Source: Actinomycetota bacterium (GTDB lineage: Bacteria; Actinomycetota; Actinomycetes; Nanopelagicales; Nanopelagicaceae). Taken from it: a stretch of 53,923 nt of DNA. The notes beneath the pieces are model-generated. The model saw only the letters and a program-made list of their open reading frames with translations. It was not told the DNA's origin and did no database searches. Shown here in pieces: positions 8,756 through 17,047 of this stretch. The stretch lies in NCBI GenBank assembly GCA_009699575.1, contig WLNY01000010.1:1-53923 (forward strand), in the 5' to 3' direction. Position 1 is the first letter of the stretch. Each line of letters begins with the position of its first letter. The translations under genes and the position numbers were made by a program.

Positions 8756-9085
8756 ATGAGCGTTCTCTACAGCGAGCTACTAGTACCAGGATGGGCACAG
8801 ACCGGCGAAAAGGTGGGCCTCAATGACGTCACCGGAACGTACGACGACCCTCGTGCATATTCTCTTCCCTGCCATACAGCCGCACCTGAAACTTTCTTTT
8901 CCGAAGCACCTGCAGATATAAAAGCTGCAAAGGCTCTCTGCGGTGAATGTCCCGTGCGATCGAAATGTCTTTCTGGAGCGCTCTCGCGAAGCGAGCCATG
9001 TGGAGTCTGGGGTGGAGAACTTTTTGACGGTGGAATTGTTATTGACCGTAAACGTAAAGTGGGTAGGCCCCGAGTAGCTGCGTAA
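8756..9085 (+). CDS. whiB7: WhiB7-type Fe-S transcription factor
   Basis: A 109-residue WhiB protein with the [4Fe-4S] ligands C39, C62, C65 and C71 (C-x22-C-x2-C-x5-C), the PCGVWGGE turn at 81-88 and a basic tail ending in GRPR (103-106), an AT-hook. The AT-hook and the location directly after uvrD2 identify the WhiB7 subclass, which binds the primary sigma factor and activates intrinsic resistance and stress genes after ribosome inhibition. ATG 8756 is preceded by a GAAGGGTG ribosome site; an upstream in-frame extension would run through the leader terminator and is rejected. Regulation is likely by the attenuator upstream. The stop is 3 bases from the convergent RRE/ThiF-like gene. Confidence 0.92.
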   Translation: MSVLYSELLVPGWAQTGEKVGLNDVTGTYDDPRAYSLPCHTAAPETFFSEAPADIKAAKALCGECPVRSKCLSGALSRSEPCGVWGGELFDGGIVIDRKRKVGRPRVAA

Positions 9086-9088
9086 GAA

Positions 9089-10201
9089 CTAATTCCACGA
9101 ACACCCACACAAGGGATGACGTGCAAAGCGAATACGTTCAAGTTCGGATGGCCGAAGGTAATTGTATTTTAAGTGCGCACCCATCAGGTTGCTGGATTCT
9201 GTGTCAAAGAAATGAAGTATTTCTTGGGCAATAAGTCCAGCTACTTGATGCGCAATTGCAATTGGAATTTCTTGCTCCGCGGTGTTCTCTCGATAGAGAT
9301 CGATAGAGCTCGAATATGAATCGGCTGCAGCGCGAGCGAGATTAACGCAGCGTAGACAAGGGGTCTTTCCCGGTAAAACAAGTGGTCCAATCTGTAAATG
9401 TGGCCCCTGCCCAATTGTGACTATTAAATGTTCTACTGCCTCGCTCATTGATTGGCTAATGAGAGATTCATTTCCTTTGCCAATAAAAACTCTGAGAAAT
9501 TTTTGAGGTACTTCTTCACCAAGATCATCAAGAGGAATTGGAAAGAGTGAAATTTCGCGACCTTGTTGACGTAGTTGAGCGTAATAATCAGCCCCGTAAT
9601 CACTTGAGCGCAGGAAACCTGTTCCGCAGTCTATTTCATCAACTTTTGCTCTACCAGAACGCGAGGTACCAGAGATATGCGTTTGAGTGATTCCACTCGC
9701 AAGTAGAAGTCCGAAAAGAAGAGTGGAAATTCTATTATGTCCGAAAATTTCTACTTCACACATTTGGCGCCGTGAGAGAAGTTCAACTCCACCATCTCGC
9801 ACACCATCAATCCAAGTTGTCAGCGAAAGTTCTGGTGCGATACGTTTACGCAATTGGAGTTGAGCTGCATCGTTGCATTGGTCCTCCTCTTTAAAACGAC
9901 CAGGTAAAACGATGGAACCTTGAGACATGTCCAGTAGGCCTTGCGCTTCCAGCTCGGCGATTAGATCAATGAGTGTCTCGTGTTCCACATCAAAGGACTG
10001 CGCAATCGATTCTAGGCTGCGAGAGCCATCGAGAATTTCTATAACAGCACGTGCGCCTTCTTTCCGAAGCACCACACTGCGCGCATCCGTCCCCACGTAC
10101 ACAGACCCATCAGTGAGTTGGGCAGTGATAGCGCCACGCTTAATTCGTGGTTGCGACTGAAGCAATTGATTTTTCTTTGGGGAATGCGCAGGTGTATTCA
10201 T
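9089..10201 (-). CDS. RRE/ThiF-like protein (TOMM leader-binding / E1-like family)
   Basis: A 370-residue protein whose N-terminal part (about 25-95) resembles a winged-helix RiPP recognition element ending in an LDG..TL...LIAELEAQGLL pattern. A ThiF/E1-like Rossmann region follows, with VEIFGHNRIS. A metal-site pattern PCLRC plus a C-terminal HPLCGCSW supplies four cysteines typical of cyclodehydratase partner proteins. Such proteins present a leader peptide to a YcaO or other modifying enzyme. No YcaO or obvious precursor peptide is present here. Homologues occupy the same position next to whiB7 in many actinobacteria (for example the Rv3196 position), arguing for a housekeeping role. ATG 10201 is chosen; a TTG at 10243 would add 14 residues. 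Confidence 0.68.
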   Translation of the reverse strand: MNTPAHSPKKNQLLQSQPRIKRGAITAQLTDGSVYVGTDARSVVLRKEGARAVIEILDGSRSLESIAQSFDVEHETLIDLIAELEAQGLLDMSQGSIVLPGRFKEEDQCNDAAQLQLRKRIAPELSLTTWIDGVRDGGVELLSRRQMCEVEIFGHNRISTLLFGLLLASGITQTHISGTSRSGRAKVDEIDCGTGFLRSSDYGADYYAQLRQQGREISLFPIPLDDLGEEVPQKFLRVFIGKGNESLISQSMSEAVEHLIVTIGQGPHLQIGPLVLPGKTPCLRCVNLARAAADSYSSSIDLYRENTAEQEIPIAIAHQVAGLIAQEILHFFDTESSNLMGAHLKYNYLRPSELERIRFARHPLCGCSWN

Positions 10202-10318
10202 AGCGGATAAGGGTGCAGGTTTCGACGTGCACTTAGGGCGCAACCTTCACGCGTGTGCGAAATATGTGCAGATTCGTCACCAGCGCGTATGCGAATAACT
10301 ACCTCGAACAAGGCACAT
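10202..10318. other. Upstream region of the RRE/ThiF-like gene
   Basis: About 117 bases between the DUF5679 terminator and the RRE/ThiF-like start. It must carry the promoter of the minus-strand gene. I see no convincing -35/-10 pair, no ribosome site better than weak, and no ORF. Confidence 0.4.
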
Positions 10319-10354
10319 AAAAAAATACCCCCAGCCCTAAGGCCGAGGGTATTT
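10319..10354 (-). terminator. Rho-independent terminator after the DUF5679 gene
   Basis: On the minus strand AAATACCC (10354-10347) pairs with GGGTATTT (10330-10323) around an inner GCC/GGC hairpin, and the transcript then runs into seven T to 10319. It lies 29 bases past the stop of the zinc-ribbon gene. The A-rich other side gives weaker activity on the plus strand. Confidence 0.88.
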
Positions 10355-10383
10355 CCTTAAATAATTTACTTAAGGTGTGGCGA

Positions 10384-10545
10384 CTACTGTGCCTTGCCAA
10401 GAATGCGGTTGACCTTGGTGCCACACACCGGGCAGATGCCCTGTGCCATGCGACGACCAGAGTCAGAGACCTTTACGGTTCCCTCAAAGTCACGCTTCTC
10501 TTTGCACTTAACGCAGTAAGCGTCACCTTTATATGTCTCAGTCAT
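10384..10545 (-). CDS. Small zinc-ribbon protein (DUF5679)
   Basis: A 53-residue protein with two CxxC knuckles (YCVKCKEK and ICPVCGTK) spaced about 26 residues apart, the pattern of the actinobacterial DUF5679 zinc-ribbon family. The function is unknown; such minimal ribbons often bind RNA, ribosomes or an enzyme partner. ATG 10545 has a GGGGG ribosome site 6 bases upstream. The frame is open further to 10638, but that extension has no homology I recognise. It has its own downstream terminator and is therefore probably monocistronic. Confidence 0.82.
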   Translation of the reverse strand: MTETYKGDAYCVKCKEKRDFEGTVKVSDSGRRMAQGICPVCGTKVNRILGKAQ

Positions 10546-10674
10546 TTTTTCCCCCAATCGACGCATGCTTGCCTTCGGGAACTTTTTCCCAAAAAGGGGC
10601 AGGCGTGCAGGATTGACGATACCCCCGACTACGCTCATTTTGGGGGTTTTAGGCGTAGGTTGCTCCCACTTTTT

Positions 10675-11247
10675 TTACAGGGCTGGAGGCAGTAGTGCGT
10701 TCTCTGCCGCCTCATACCCATCCAAATACGCCTGGGCACGCTCTTCCTGGGGGAATCGAGAGAGAATGGCAGTGAATTGCGCTCCATGGTCAAAAAAACG
10801 GAGGTGAATAGCCTCATGAAAGAGCACATAGTCCAAGGCGTAGTCAGGGGCGCTCTTGAGGCGATCGGAGATTCGAATTGTCCCATCCACGCTGGTACAT
10901 GAACCCCAGCGCTCGCGCATAGCGCGCCAAGTAATTGATGTAGGACGCTCACTCAACTCTGGGGCATGCAGTTCTAAGAGCTGGGTGATACGAGCGATGA
11001 GAGAAGCCTCTGAAGGGGTTTTTGAGGCTTCTTGAGCGCGGATCTTGGCAATCATCTCCGGAACTATGGCTCGTTCATCGGCCTTGCTCAGCCGAGCGGG
11101 TATCGAAATAACTATCTGCCCACCTTGGCGGTAGGCGGAAATGCTCTTTTTGCGCCGGGCCGATCGGACCACGATGATCTCGCCCTCTGTCATCCCCGGA
11201 AGCATCTCCTCAGGGGGAAGCTCTGGAATCGCAAAACGCAGGGACAT
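10675..11247 (-). CDS. YgjP-like (M48/DUF45) zinc metallopeptidase
   Basis: A 190-residue protein with the DUF45/YgjP core: RERWGSCTS, RISDRLKSAP, the zinc motif HEAIH at about 144-148 and a third histidine in FFDHGAQF about six residues later. It is predicted to be a soluble zinc peptidase; no substrate is established. ATG 11247 is chosen over a GTG at 11256, neither having a clear ribosome site. The neighbours are DUF5679 and the RRE/ThiF-like protein on the same strand, separated by about 130 bases and a terminator, so they are neighbours rather than one operon. Confidence 0.8.
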   Translation of the reverse strand: MSLRFAIPELPPEEMLPGMTEGEIIVVRSARRKKSISAYRQGGQIVISIPARLSKADERAIVPEMIAKIRAQEASKTPSEASLIARITQLLELHAPELSERPTSITWRAMRERWGSCTSVDGTIRISDRLKSAPDYALDYVLFHEAIHLRFFDHGAQFTAILSRFPQEERAQAYLDGYEAAENALLPPAL

Positions 11248-11345
11248 GGAAAACACGGTATCGCGAGGTCGGCTCCATCACAGTCATAGACACTTTTTTA
11301 GGCGCATTACAGTAAAAAAATACGGTTTGTCAAAGGCTCCGGCAG

Positions 11346-11374
11346 TTGATTCTGGCGAAGTTCTCACCTACTTT
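11346..11374 (+). promoter_or_regulatory. Candidate sigma-A-type promoter for a small RNA
   Basis: TTGATT (11346-11351), a 17-base spacer, then TACTTT (11369-11374, fitting TAnnnT). It points rightward into a region with no gene but with two hairpins and a T-run ending at 11462. The two hexamers could occur by chance; support comes from the structured element downstream. Confidence 0.35.
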
Positions 11375-11380
11375 ACGACT

Positions 11381-11462
11381 ACGAAGTCCTCGGATAACCG
11401 TTCTATATCTGCAAGGGGAAGGCAGATATAGCAATGTGCGCCCGGGGGCTTCGCTTTTTTTT
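11381..11462 (+). ncRNA. Candidate small RNA in the gap between YgjP and DUF2342 genes
   Basis: A roughly 80-base unit in a 229-base gene-free stretch (11248-11476). It shows a perfect 10-bp hairpin (CTATATCTGC 11403-11412 with GCAGATATAG 11422-11431, loop AAGGGGAAG), then a GC-rich hairpin (about 11438-11454) and eight T to 11462, which together read as an intrinsic terminator. A candidate promoter lies just upstream. No tRNA, SRP, 6S or RNase P signature was recognised. On the other strand the loop is C-rich, so a minus-strand RNA or a 3' element of the DUF2342 gene is an alternative. The rest of the gap (11248-11345) holds nothing I can name. Confidence 0.35.
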
Positions 11463-11476
11463 GCCTGAAAATTACA

Positions 11477-12778
11477 TTAGAGAGATGAGAGATCATCAGG
11501 TACTTGAGTACTTTTCATAAAACTCTCAGGATCATGGAGATCATCCGCTGTTGGAAGTAGCGAACTCCAAATTCGATCACGAGCATCAATTCCATTTTTT
11601 TCTCGTACCGAACTCCAGAAAACACTCGCTTCTCGTGTTAATCGCGGAGATACTTCAAGTCCAAAGAGTGATTTAAAAAGTTGAGCTGATGGTGCACTTG
11701 TTGCACGACGTCTCCTAAAGGTTTCTCGCAAGGCAGAAATCGAGGGCAGGCGATTATCAACTGCGAGCGTTGTGACTTCATCTGTCCAGCCATCAATGAG
11801 CGCGAGAACAGTCTCTAACTTATCGAGGGCCTCACGTTGTGTTGGTGATTCTTCAGGTGTAAAAAATCCTTCACCAATTGCAATTGATAGCGACTCTGGA
11901 TTATTTGGATCAATGGAACCAGATTCCATTGCTTCCTGAGCATGACGTTGAATTTCATCGATATCAATTCGTATACCTTTTCCGTAATCTGAAATTGCAG
12001 TTCGCATATAGGAGACAAGCCACGGATTGCTATGAAATAAACGAGCAACGGCTTCTTCCCTCAATGCATGAAAGAGCGTGACTTCACTTTTTGGAATTTC
12101 AAGATCGAGTGCCCATTGGGCAATGTTTTCAGGTACTAACGAAGCAATTACGGGCTCGGTTAAAGGTAAACCCACATCATGTGCTCCAGTCACGCTTGTT
12201 GCAAGGGCGCCAATCGACTGGCCTAATTGGGTTGCAATCAAAGTTCCAATAAAGGTGCGCAGCAGTGAAGCAATTGTTTCAACAGGTATTGGAAACTGAG
12301 CGTCTTCCCCGTCGGAACTATCGCGCTCCTGAGCATCCCTCAGCAACCCTGAGATTGCCTCGGAGAGTCCAAGTGCGAGTGGTTCAATCGTCGTATGCCA
12401 TCCCTCTAGGGTCTCATCTACCCAATCATTTCTACTCAAGGTTTTTGTAGCCGAAGACAGTGCAGGAAAATAGGTTGCTTCATTGAGCCACAACTGCGCT
12501 ATCGATGAAGCTTGAGCCACCACAGAAGTATCAGAGTTTCCAATAGGGAGCGAACCTTGAGAGCTAACGAACTTCTTAGCGGTATCACGTACAGTTTTTC
12601 GAGGCAACGGTTCAGAACTCATCTGCGCAGCGTTAATAAATCCAGCAGGATTCATTCCCAACTTTTCAAACTGTTCCTTCATTTGCTTCTGCATCTCTTC
12701 AAGCATGGCAGCAAATTTCTCAGAACCGTCTGAATTCTCTTCAGCATTCTGATCTGGCCCAAAGCCAAAAGGTGTCAT
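11477..12778 (-). CDS. DUF2342 / zincin-2-like protein
   Basis: A 433-residue protein of the actinobacterial DUF2342 family, often annotated as zinc-dependent metalloprotease or hydrolase. Typical family landmarks are LREEAVARLFHSNPWL, LETVLALIDGWTDEV, ALRETFRRRRAT and a C-terminal LLPTADDLHDPESF. I see no HExxH motif in this copy, so peptidase activity should not be assumed. The N terminus has a Met/Gln-rich helix. ATG 12778 has an AAGGAAAGG ribosome site 7 bases upstream. The position beside the Lon-like and UPF0182 genes is conserved in mycobacteria (Rv3195-Rv3194c-Rv3193c). Confidence 0.8.
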   Translation of the reverse strand: MTPFGFGPDQNAEENSDGSEKFAAMLEEMQKQMKEQFEKLGMNPAGFINAAQMSSEPLPRKTVRDTAKKFVSSQGSLPIGNSDTSVVAQASSIAQLWLNEATYFPALSSATKTLSRNDWVDETLEGWHTTIEPLALGLSEAISGLLRDAQERDSSDGEDAQFPIPVETIASLLRTFIGTLIATQLGQSIGALATSVTGAHDVGLPLTEPVIASLVPENIAQWALDLEIPKSEVTLFHALREEAVARLFHSNPWLVSYMRTAISDYGKGIRIDIDEIQRHAQEAMESGSIDPNNPESLSIAIGEGFFTPEESPTQREALDKLETVLALIDGWTDEVTTLAVDNRLPSISALRETFRRRRATSAPSAQLFKSLFGLEVSPRLTREASVFWSSVREKNGIDARDRIWSSLLPTADDLHDPESFMKSTQVPDDLSSL

Positions 12779-12837
12779 TGCAGCCTTTCCTTACATCTCT
12801 TACCTTGATGGTAATTGATAGAACGCATTGAAAGCAT

Positions 12838-12873
12838 GAAAACTTCCCGTAGGGGAGCCCCAAAGAAGTTTTC
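12838..12873. repeat. Inverted repeat between divergent genes
   Basis: GAAAACTTC (12838-12846) and GAAGTTTTC (12865-12873) form a perfect 9-bp inverted repeat, with an inner GGGG/CCCC pair, in the 119-base gap between the DUF2342 gene (leftward) and the small membrane gene (rightward). There is no T-run, so it is not a terminator; it may be an operator or a 5' UTR hairpin. Confidence 0.6.
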
Positions 12874-12897
12874 TCCGTATGAGGCTAGAGTGGCATC

Positions 12898-13173
12898 ATG
12901 TCTACTGCATTTACCGCCCTGATTTGGTGGCTTGTTCCCCTGGCTGGTCTATTAGGTGCGCTCGGGTATGTCTTATGGGTAACTAAATTACAAGGCAAAT
13001 TTCAAAGTGACATGACTCGCTCAGTAGGTAATTTTCAGCGCTTTCAAGAGACTTTTCGCGATCCAGCAGGTGTCCGCGTGATTGATCCAAAAACCGGACT
13101 CGTTATCAATCGTGATGAACCGCCCGTTCCCAATATCCCCCTTGAAACTGAGAATCCAACTCCCCACTCCTAA
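12898..13173 (+). CDS. Small single-pass membrane protein, unknown function
   Basis: A 91-residue protein with one strong N-terminal transmembrane segment (about 5-28, ALIWWLVPLAGLLGALGYVL) and a charged, proline-rich cytoplasmic tail (EPPVPNIPLETENP). I do not recognise a family. The ATG at 12898 is plausible from the hydrophobic start. It precedes the Lon-like protease gene by 43 bases on the same strand, so the two are probably co-transcribed. Confidence 0.65.
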   Translation: MSTAFTALIWWLVPLAGLLGALGYVLWVTKLQGKFQSDMTRSVGNFQRFQETFRDPAGVRVIDPKTGLVINRDEPPVPNIPLETENPTPHS

Positions 13174-13216
13174 ACGATGAGTGTTCGCATAGTCAGGAAC
13201 TAGGAGCCTTTTAAAG

Positions 13217-13990
13217 ATGCGCTTTTCGCCACTTCCACGATTTGTAAAAGGGTTTCTCCTACTTTTTTTTGGCGCTGCAATATTTGCTCCTCTTCCATTC
13301 GTAGTCATTACTCCCGGTGATGCAACAAATGTGATGGATAAAGTCATAACGATTAAAGGTGCTCAAACGTATGACAGTGATGGCGGGCTTTACCTTTTGG
13401 CAATTCGAGTAACAAGTCCAGGTGTCTCACTCTCGTCTCCTGAAGTACTTTATGGCTGGGCAGTTGGCGAACAAGTTATTCTTCCTCAATCTGTTATCTA
13501 TCCAGAAAATGTTGATCCAGAAGTTTCAAACCAAGAAGCAAAAAAAGATATGACAAATTCTCAGGACTTTGCAAAATTGGTAGCGATTGAATATCTAAAT
13601 AAAAATTTTCCAGAGATAAAAAAAGTGGATGCATCACAAATTACTTTTGATGTAAAACGTACAGGTGGACCTAGTGGAGGAATGATTTTCACTCTCGCTA
13701 TTATTGAGAAGTTAACACCGCAGAACCTTCTTCAAGGTCGTAAAGTTGCAGGCACCGGAACAATTGACGCAGATGGGGTTGTAGGACCCATTGGCGGAAT
13801 TGAAGAAAAAATAATTGCAGCGAAGCGGGCGGGGGCTAGCCTCTTTCTTGCACCGCGCAAGAATTGCCGTGAACTCGTCAACATTCCGGAAGGAATTGCA
13901 GTCTTTGCAGTTTCTGATATCAATGACGCCGTCGCTGCCCTTTCTGGGAAGACGTCGACGGTAAACGGGTCACTTTTCTGCTCCAAATAG
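13217..13990 (+). CDS. Membrane-anchored Lon-like (S16, YlbL family) protease lacking PDZ
   Basis: A 257-residue protein with an N-terminal transmembrane anchor (about 10-30), the TPGDATNV segment typical of the family, and an S16 proteolytic domain with catalytic S153 (GGPSGG) and K198 (IGGIEEK). YlbL-type proteins such as Rv3194c are about 340 residues and carry a PDZ domain between the anchor region and S16. Here NSQDFAKLVAIEYL leads almost directly into S16, so PDZ appears deleted while the catalytic dyad is kept. The active domain should face outside the membrane. It is followed 33 bases later by UPF0182, a conserved pairing. Confidence 0.85.
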   Translation: MRFSPLPRFVKGFLLLFFGAAIFAPLPFVVITPGDATNVMDKVITIKGAQTYDSDGGLYLLAIRVTSPGVSLSSPEVLYGWAVGEQVILPQSVIYPENVDPEVSNQEAKKDMTNSQDFAKLVAIEYLNKNFPEIKKVDASQITFDVKRTGGPSGGMIFTLAIIEKLTPQNLLQGRKVAGTGTIDADGVVGPIGGIEEKIIAAKRAGASLFLAPRKNCRELVNIPEGIAVFAVSDINDAVAALSGKTSTVNGSLFCSK

Positions 13991-14023
13991 GCGTAATCCC
14001 CTTACCTTCAGTACCGTAGGGGC

Positions 14024-16861
14024 ATGACAACACCTCAATTTAACTTTAAACGTAAGCGCGGCCCACTTCCTATAACAATTGCGATACTTGTAATTCTCGC
14101 AGTGGGACTTGTGAGTCTTAGTGGCTTCTATGCTGATTGGCTTTGGTTTAAATCAGTTGAATTTACAAGTGTGTGGCAGAAAATTCTGACAACAAAAGCA
14201 ATCCTCTTTCTTGTTGCAGGTCTGTCGACATCTCTAATTGTCGTAACAAATATTGCAATTGCATTTCGTGCAAGACCACTTTATGTCCCTGTGAGTGTCG
14301 AAGCGGATAATCTCGAACGCTATCGAGCACAAATTGAGCCAATTCGTCGCTGGGTCTTTGCAGCACTCGCCGTTGCCCTGTTTTATTTTGCAGGAACATC
14401 TGGATCTCAGCTGTGGAGTACATGGCTCCTCTTCAAAAACTCAACATCATTTGGAGTAAAAGATCCTCAATTTGGAATGGATATTTCCTTTTTTGCTTTT
14501 CGCTTACCTTTCTGGCAAGCCCTTGTCGGCTGGGGAATTTCCACACTCGTACTAGCAATTCTTGCTTCTGCAGTTGTTCACTATCTCTACGGAGGAATCC
14601 GTCCACAGGTTTCTCAAGATCGCACAACAGTTGCTGCGCGCGTTCAACTTTCAGTGTTGCTTGGCCTCGTCGTTCTTCTCAAGGCAGTCGCCTACTGGTT
14701 TGATCGATACTCGTTAGCTTTGAAAGAAAATAAACTGATAACTGGATTGGGCTATACAGATGTCAATGCTTTACTTCCAGCTAAAGCTATATTGGCTGGA
14801 ATCGCTGTTGTCTGCGCACTGCTTTTCTTTGCAAATATCATTCGTCGTTCATGGGTGTTGCCTGCAGCTGGCACAGCACTCCTAGTCATATCCTCAGTGC
14901 TGATTGCGGGAATTTACCCAGCTGCAATTCAACAATTCCAAGTTAAGCCAAGTGAATCCTCAAAGGAAGCACCATTTATTCAAAGAAATATTGATGCAAC
15001 ACGTGAAGCCTTCGGCCTCAGTGATGTCACAGTTGAGGAATACCAAGCCACTCTCAATACCTCTGCGGGGCAGCTTTCAAAAGACGCTGCCACTATCTCT
15101 AATATTCGCTTGATGGATCCAAATGTTTTATCTGCAACTTTCCGCCAGTTGCAACAAATTAAGCCGTACTACACATTCGGTGACAGCCTCGATGTTGATC
15201 GATATACAGTCGATGGCGTATCCCGTGACACGATTGTTGCTGTTCGCGAATTAAATATTGATGGAAATCCGAGCCGAAACTGGATTAATGATCACCTTGT
15301 CTACACACACGGATTTGGTTTTGTTGCTGCCTATGGCAACACGCGAGATGCCGATGGAAAACCTTCATTTGCTGTTGGCGATTTGCCACCTACCAAAGGT
15401 TTAGGCGATTTTGAACCGCGTGTGTATTTCGGAGAGAATGTTCCTGATTACTCCATTATTGGTGGAAAGAAATCAAATACTGGAGTTGAATTCGATTATC
15501 CTGATGATGCTTCAGCAAATGGCCAAAAAAATGTTACCTATTCAGGTAAAGGCGGCGTTCCAGTTGGTTCGCTTTTTCAGAAGTTGGTATTTGCTATTAA
15601 GTATCAAGAGCAAAGAATTCTTCTTTCGAGTTTAATTAACTCTGAATCAAAAATTCTTTTCGAACGCAATCCTCGTGATCGCGTAGCAAAAGTTGCGCCT
15701 TGGCTGACTTTGGATGGAGATCCGTATCCAGCAATCGTCGATGGAAAAATCCTATGGATTATCGATGGATACACAACAAGTGATGGATATCCATATTCAC
15801 GTCAGACAACTTTAAGCAGTGCAACAAATGATGCGCTGACGGTTAATTCAACGTCAATTACCGCTCAGGGAAACGAGAGTGTGAATTACATTCGCAACTC
15901 TGTAAAGGCCACAGTGGATGCCTATGACGGAACAGTCAGCCTCTATCAATGGGATGAAAAAGATCCAGTTCTTGCAACATGGATGAAGGCTTTTCCAAAG
16001 ACCGTGAAAGCAAAGAGTGAGATTTCTGCTCAGCTGTTGCAGCACATTAGATACCCAGAAGATATGTTCCGTGTGCAACGTGACATTCTGAGTGCCTATC
16101 ACGTAAAAACTGCTTCAGCATTTTACGGAGGTCAGGATTTCTGGCGCGTTCCACGTGACCCATCGACATTCGGTGCTAACGCAGGAAATCAGCCTCCATA
16201 TTATTTAACGATGCAGTTGCCAGGAGCAAAGTCACCTGCCTTCTCATTGACAACGCCATTCGTACCTCGCGGTGGACGTGAAAACCTTTCTGCTTTCGCA
16301 GTTGTTAATTCAACAGCTGGAGCCGATTACGGAAAAATTACAGTCCTACAGTTGCCACGGAGTACAAACGTAGCTGGACCGTCTCAGGTCGCATCAAACT
16401 TTGAAGCAAAACCAGAAGTGGCAAACTCACTTTCGCTCTTGAGACAAGGTGGATCAGATGTTGTGCTTGGAAATCTTCTGACACTTCCAGTAGGTGGCGG
16501 ACTTCTCTATGTACAACCTGTTTATGTTCAGGCAACTTCAAACACTGCTTCATATCCACTCCTGCAAAAGGTATTAGTTTCCTTTGGTGATCAAATCGGA
16601 TTTAGTGAAACTCTCAAAGGTGCACTTGATCAAGTATTTGGTGGAGATTCAGGAACCACTTCGTCATCAGGAACAGGAACAACTGGCGGCACAACAACTT
16701 CAAGTTCATCTGATGTTGCATCTGCACTTGCAAGTGCAAAGCAAGCAATTGCGGATGGACAGGCTGCACTTGCAAAGGGAGATTTTGCAGCATATGGGCG
16801 AGCACAAGATCGCTTGAAGTCAGCGATTGCTTCTGCAATTGCAGCGCAGTCTCGAAAATAG
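14024..16861 (+). CDS. UPF0182 family integral membrane protein
   Basis: A 945-residue UPF0182 protein. The N-terminal third has about seven transmembrane segments; a large exported domain (about 310-880) follows, with family landmarks such as LMDPNVLSATFRQLQQIKPYY and VPRDP. The C terminus has a Gly/Ser/Thr-rich linker followed by an Ala-rich helix (ASALASAKQAIADGQAALAKG) typical of the family. The biological role is not established. It is encoded directly downstream of the Lon-like protease, as in mycobacteria (Rv3193c), suggesting related envelope work. Its length is normal for the family. Confidence 0.92.
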   Translation: MTTPQFNFKRKRGPLPITIAILVILAVGLVSLSGFYADWLWFKSVEFTSVWQKILTTKAILFLVAGLSTSLIVVTNIAIAFRARPLYVPVSVEADNLERYRAQIEPIRRWVFAALAVALFYFAGTSGSQLWSTWLLFKNSTSFGVKDPQFGMDISFFAFRLPFWQALVGWGISTLVLAILASAVVHYLYGGIRPQVSQDRTTVAARVQLSVLLGLVVLLKAVAYWFDRYSLALKENKLITGLGYTDVNALLPAKAILAGIAVVCALLFFANIIRRSWVLPAAGTALLVISSVLIAGIYPAAIQQFQVKPSESSKEAPFIQRNIDATREAFGLSDVTVEEYQATLNTSAGQLSKDAATISNIRLMDPNVLSATFRQLQQIKPYYTFGDSLDVDRYTVDGVSRDTIVAVRELNIDGNPSRNWINDHLVYTHGFGFVAAYGNTRDADGKPSFAVGDLPPTKGLGDFEPRVYFGENVPDYSIIGGKKSNTGVEFDYPDDASANGQKNVTYSGKGGVPVGSLFQKLVFAIKYQEQRILLSSLINSESKILFERNPRDRVAKVAPWLTLDGDPYPAIVDGKILWIIDGYTTSDGYPYSRQTTLSSATNDALTVNSTSITAQGNESVNYIRNSVKATVDAYDGTVSLYQWDEKDPVLATWMKAFPKTVKAKSEISAQLLQHIRYPEDMFRVQRDILSAYHVKTASAFYGGQDFWRVPRDPSTFGANAGNQPPYYLTMQLPGAKSPAFSLTTPFVPRGGRENLSAFAVVNSTAGADYGKITVLQLPRSTNVAGPSQVASNFEAKPEVANSLSLLRQGGSDVVLGNLLTLPVGGGLLYVQPVYVQATSNTASYPLLQKVLVSFGDQIGFSETLKGALDQVFGGDSGTTSSSGTGTTGGTTTSSSSDVASALASAKQAIADGQAALAKGDFAAYGRAQDRLKSAIASAIAAQSRK

Positions 16862-16906
16862 CCGATTTGGTTATTACTTAGACACCGCTTACGATTGGTC
16901 TACCGA

Positions 16907-16983
<77 letters not shown>

Positions 16984-17004
16984 ATCGTGTAATTCTTTAC
17001 ACAG

Positions 17005-17037
17005 AAAAAAATGGGACCCACTGGGTCCCATTTTTTT
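17005..17037. terminator. Bidirectional terminator between tRNA-fMet and the DUF779 gene
   Basis: A 9-bp stem ATGGGACCC (17011-17019) with GGGTCCCAT (17023-17031), flanked by seven A on the left and seven T on the right. It ends the tRNA transcript rightward and the DUF779 transcript leftward. Confidence 0.93.
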
Positions 17038-17047
17038 GTCTCCGAGC

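Noticed and set aside
11403-11431. 6C-type or SRP RNA
   Set aside because: The loop has only four consecutive C on the minus strand and there is no SRP core; kept only as an unassigned small RNA candidate.
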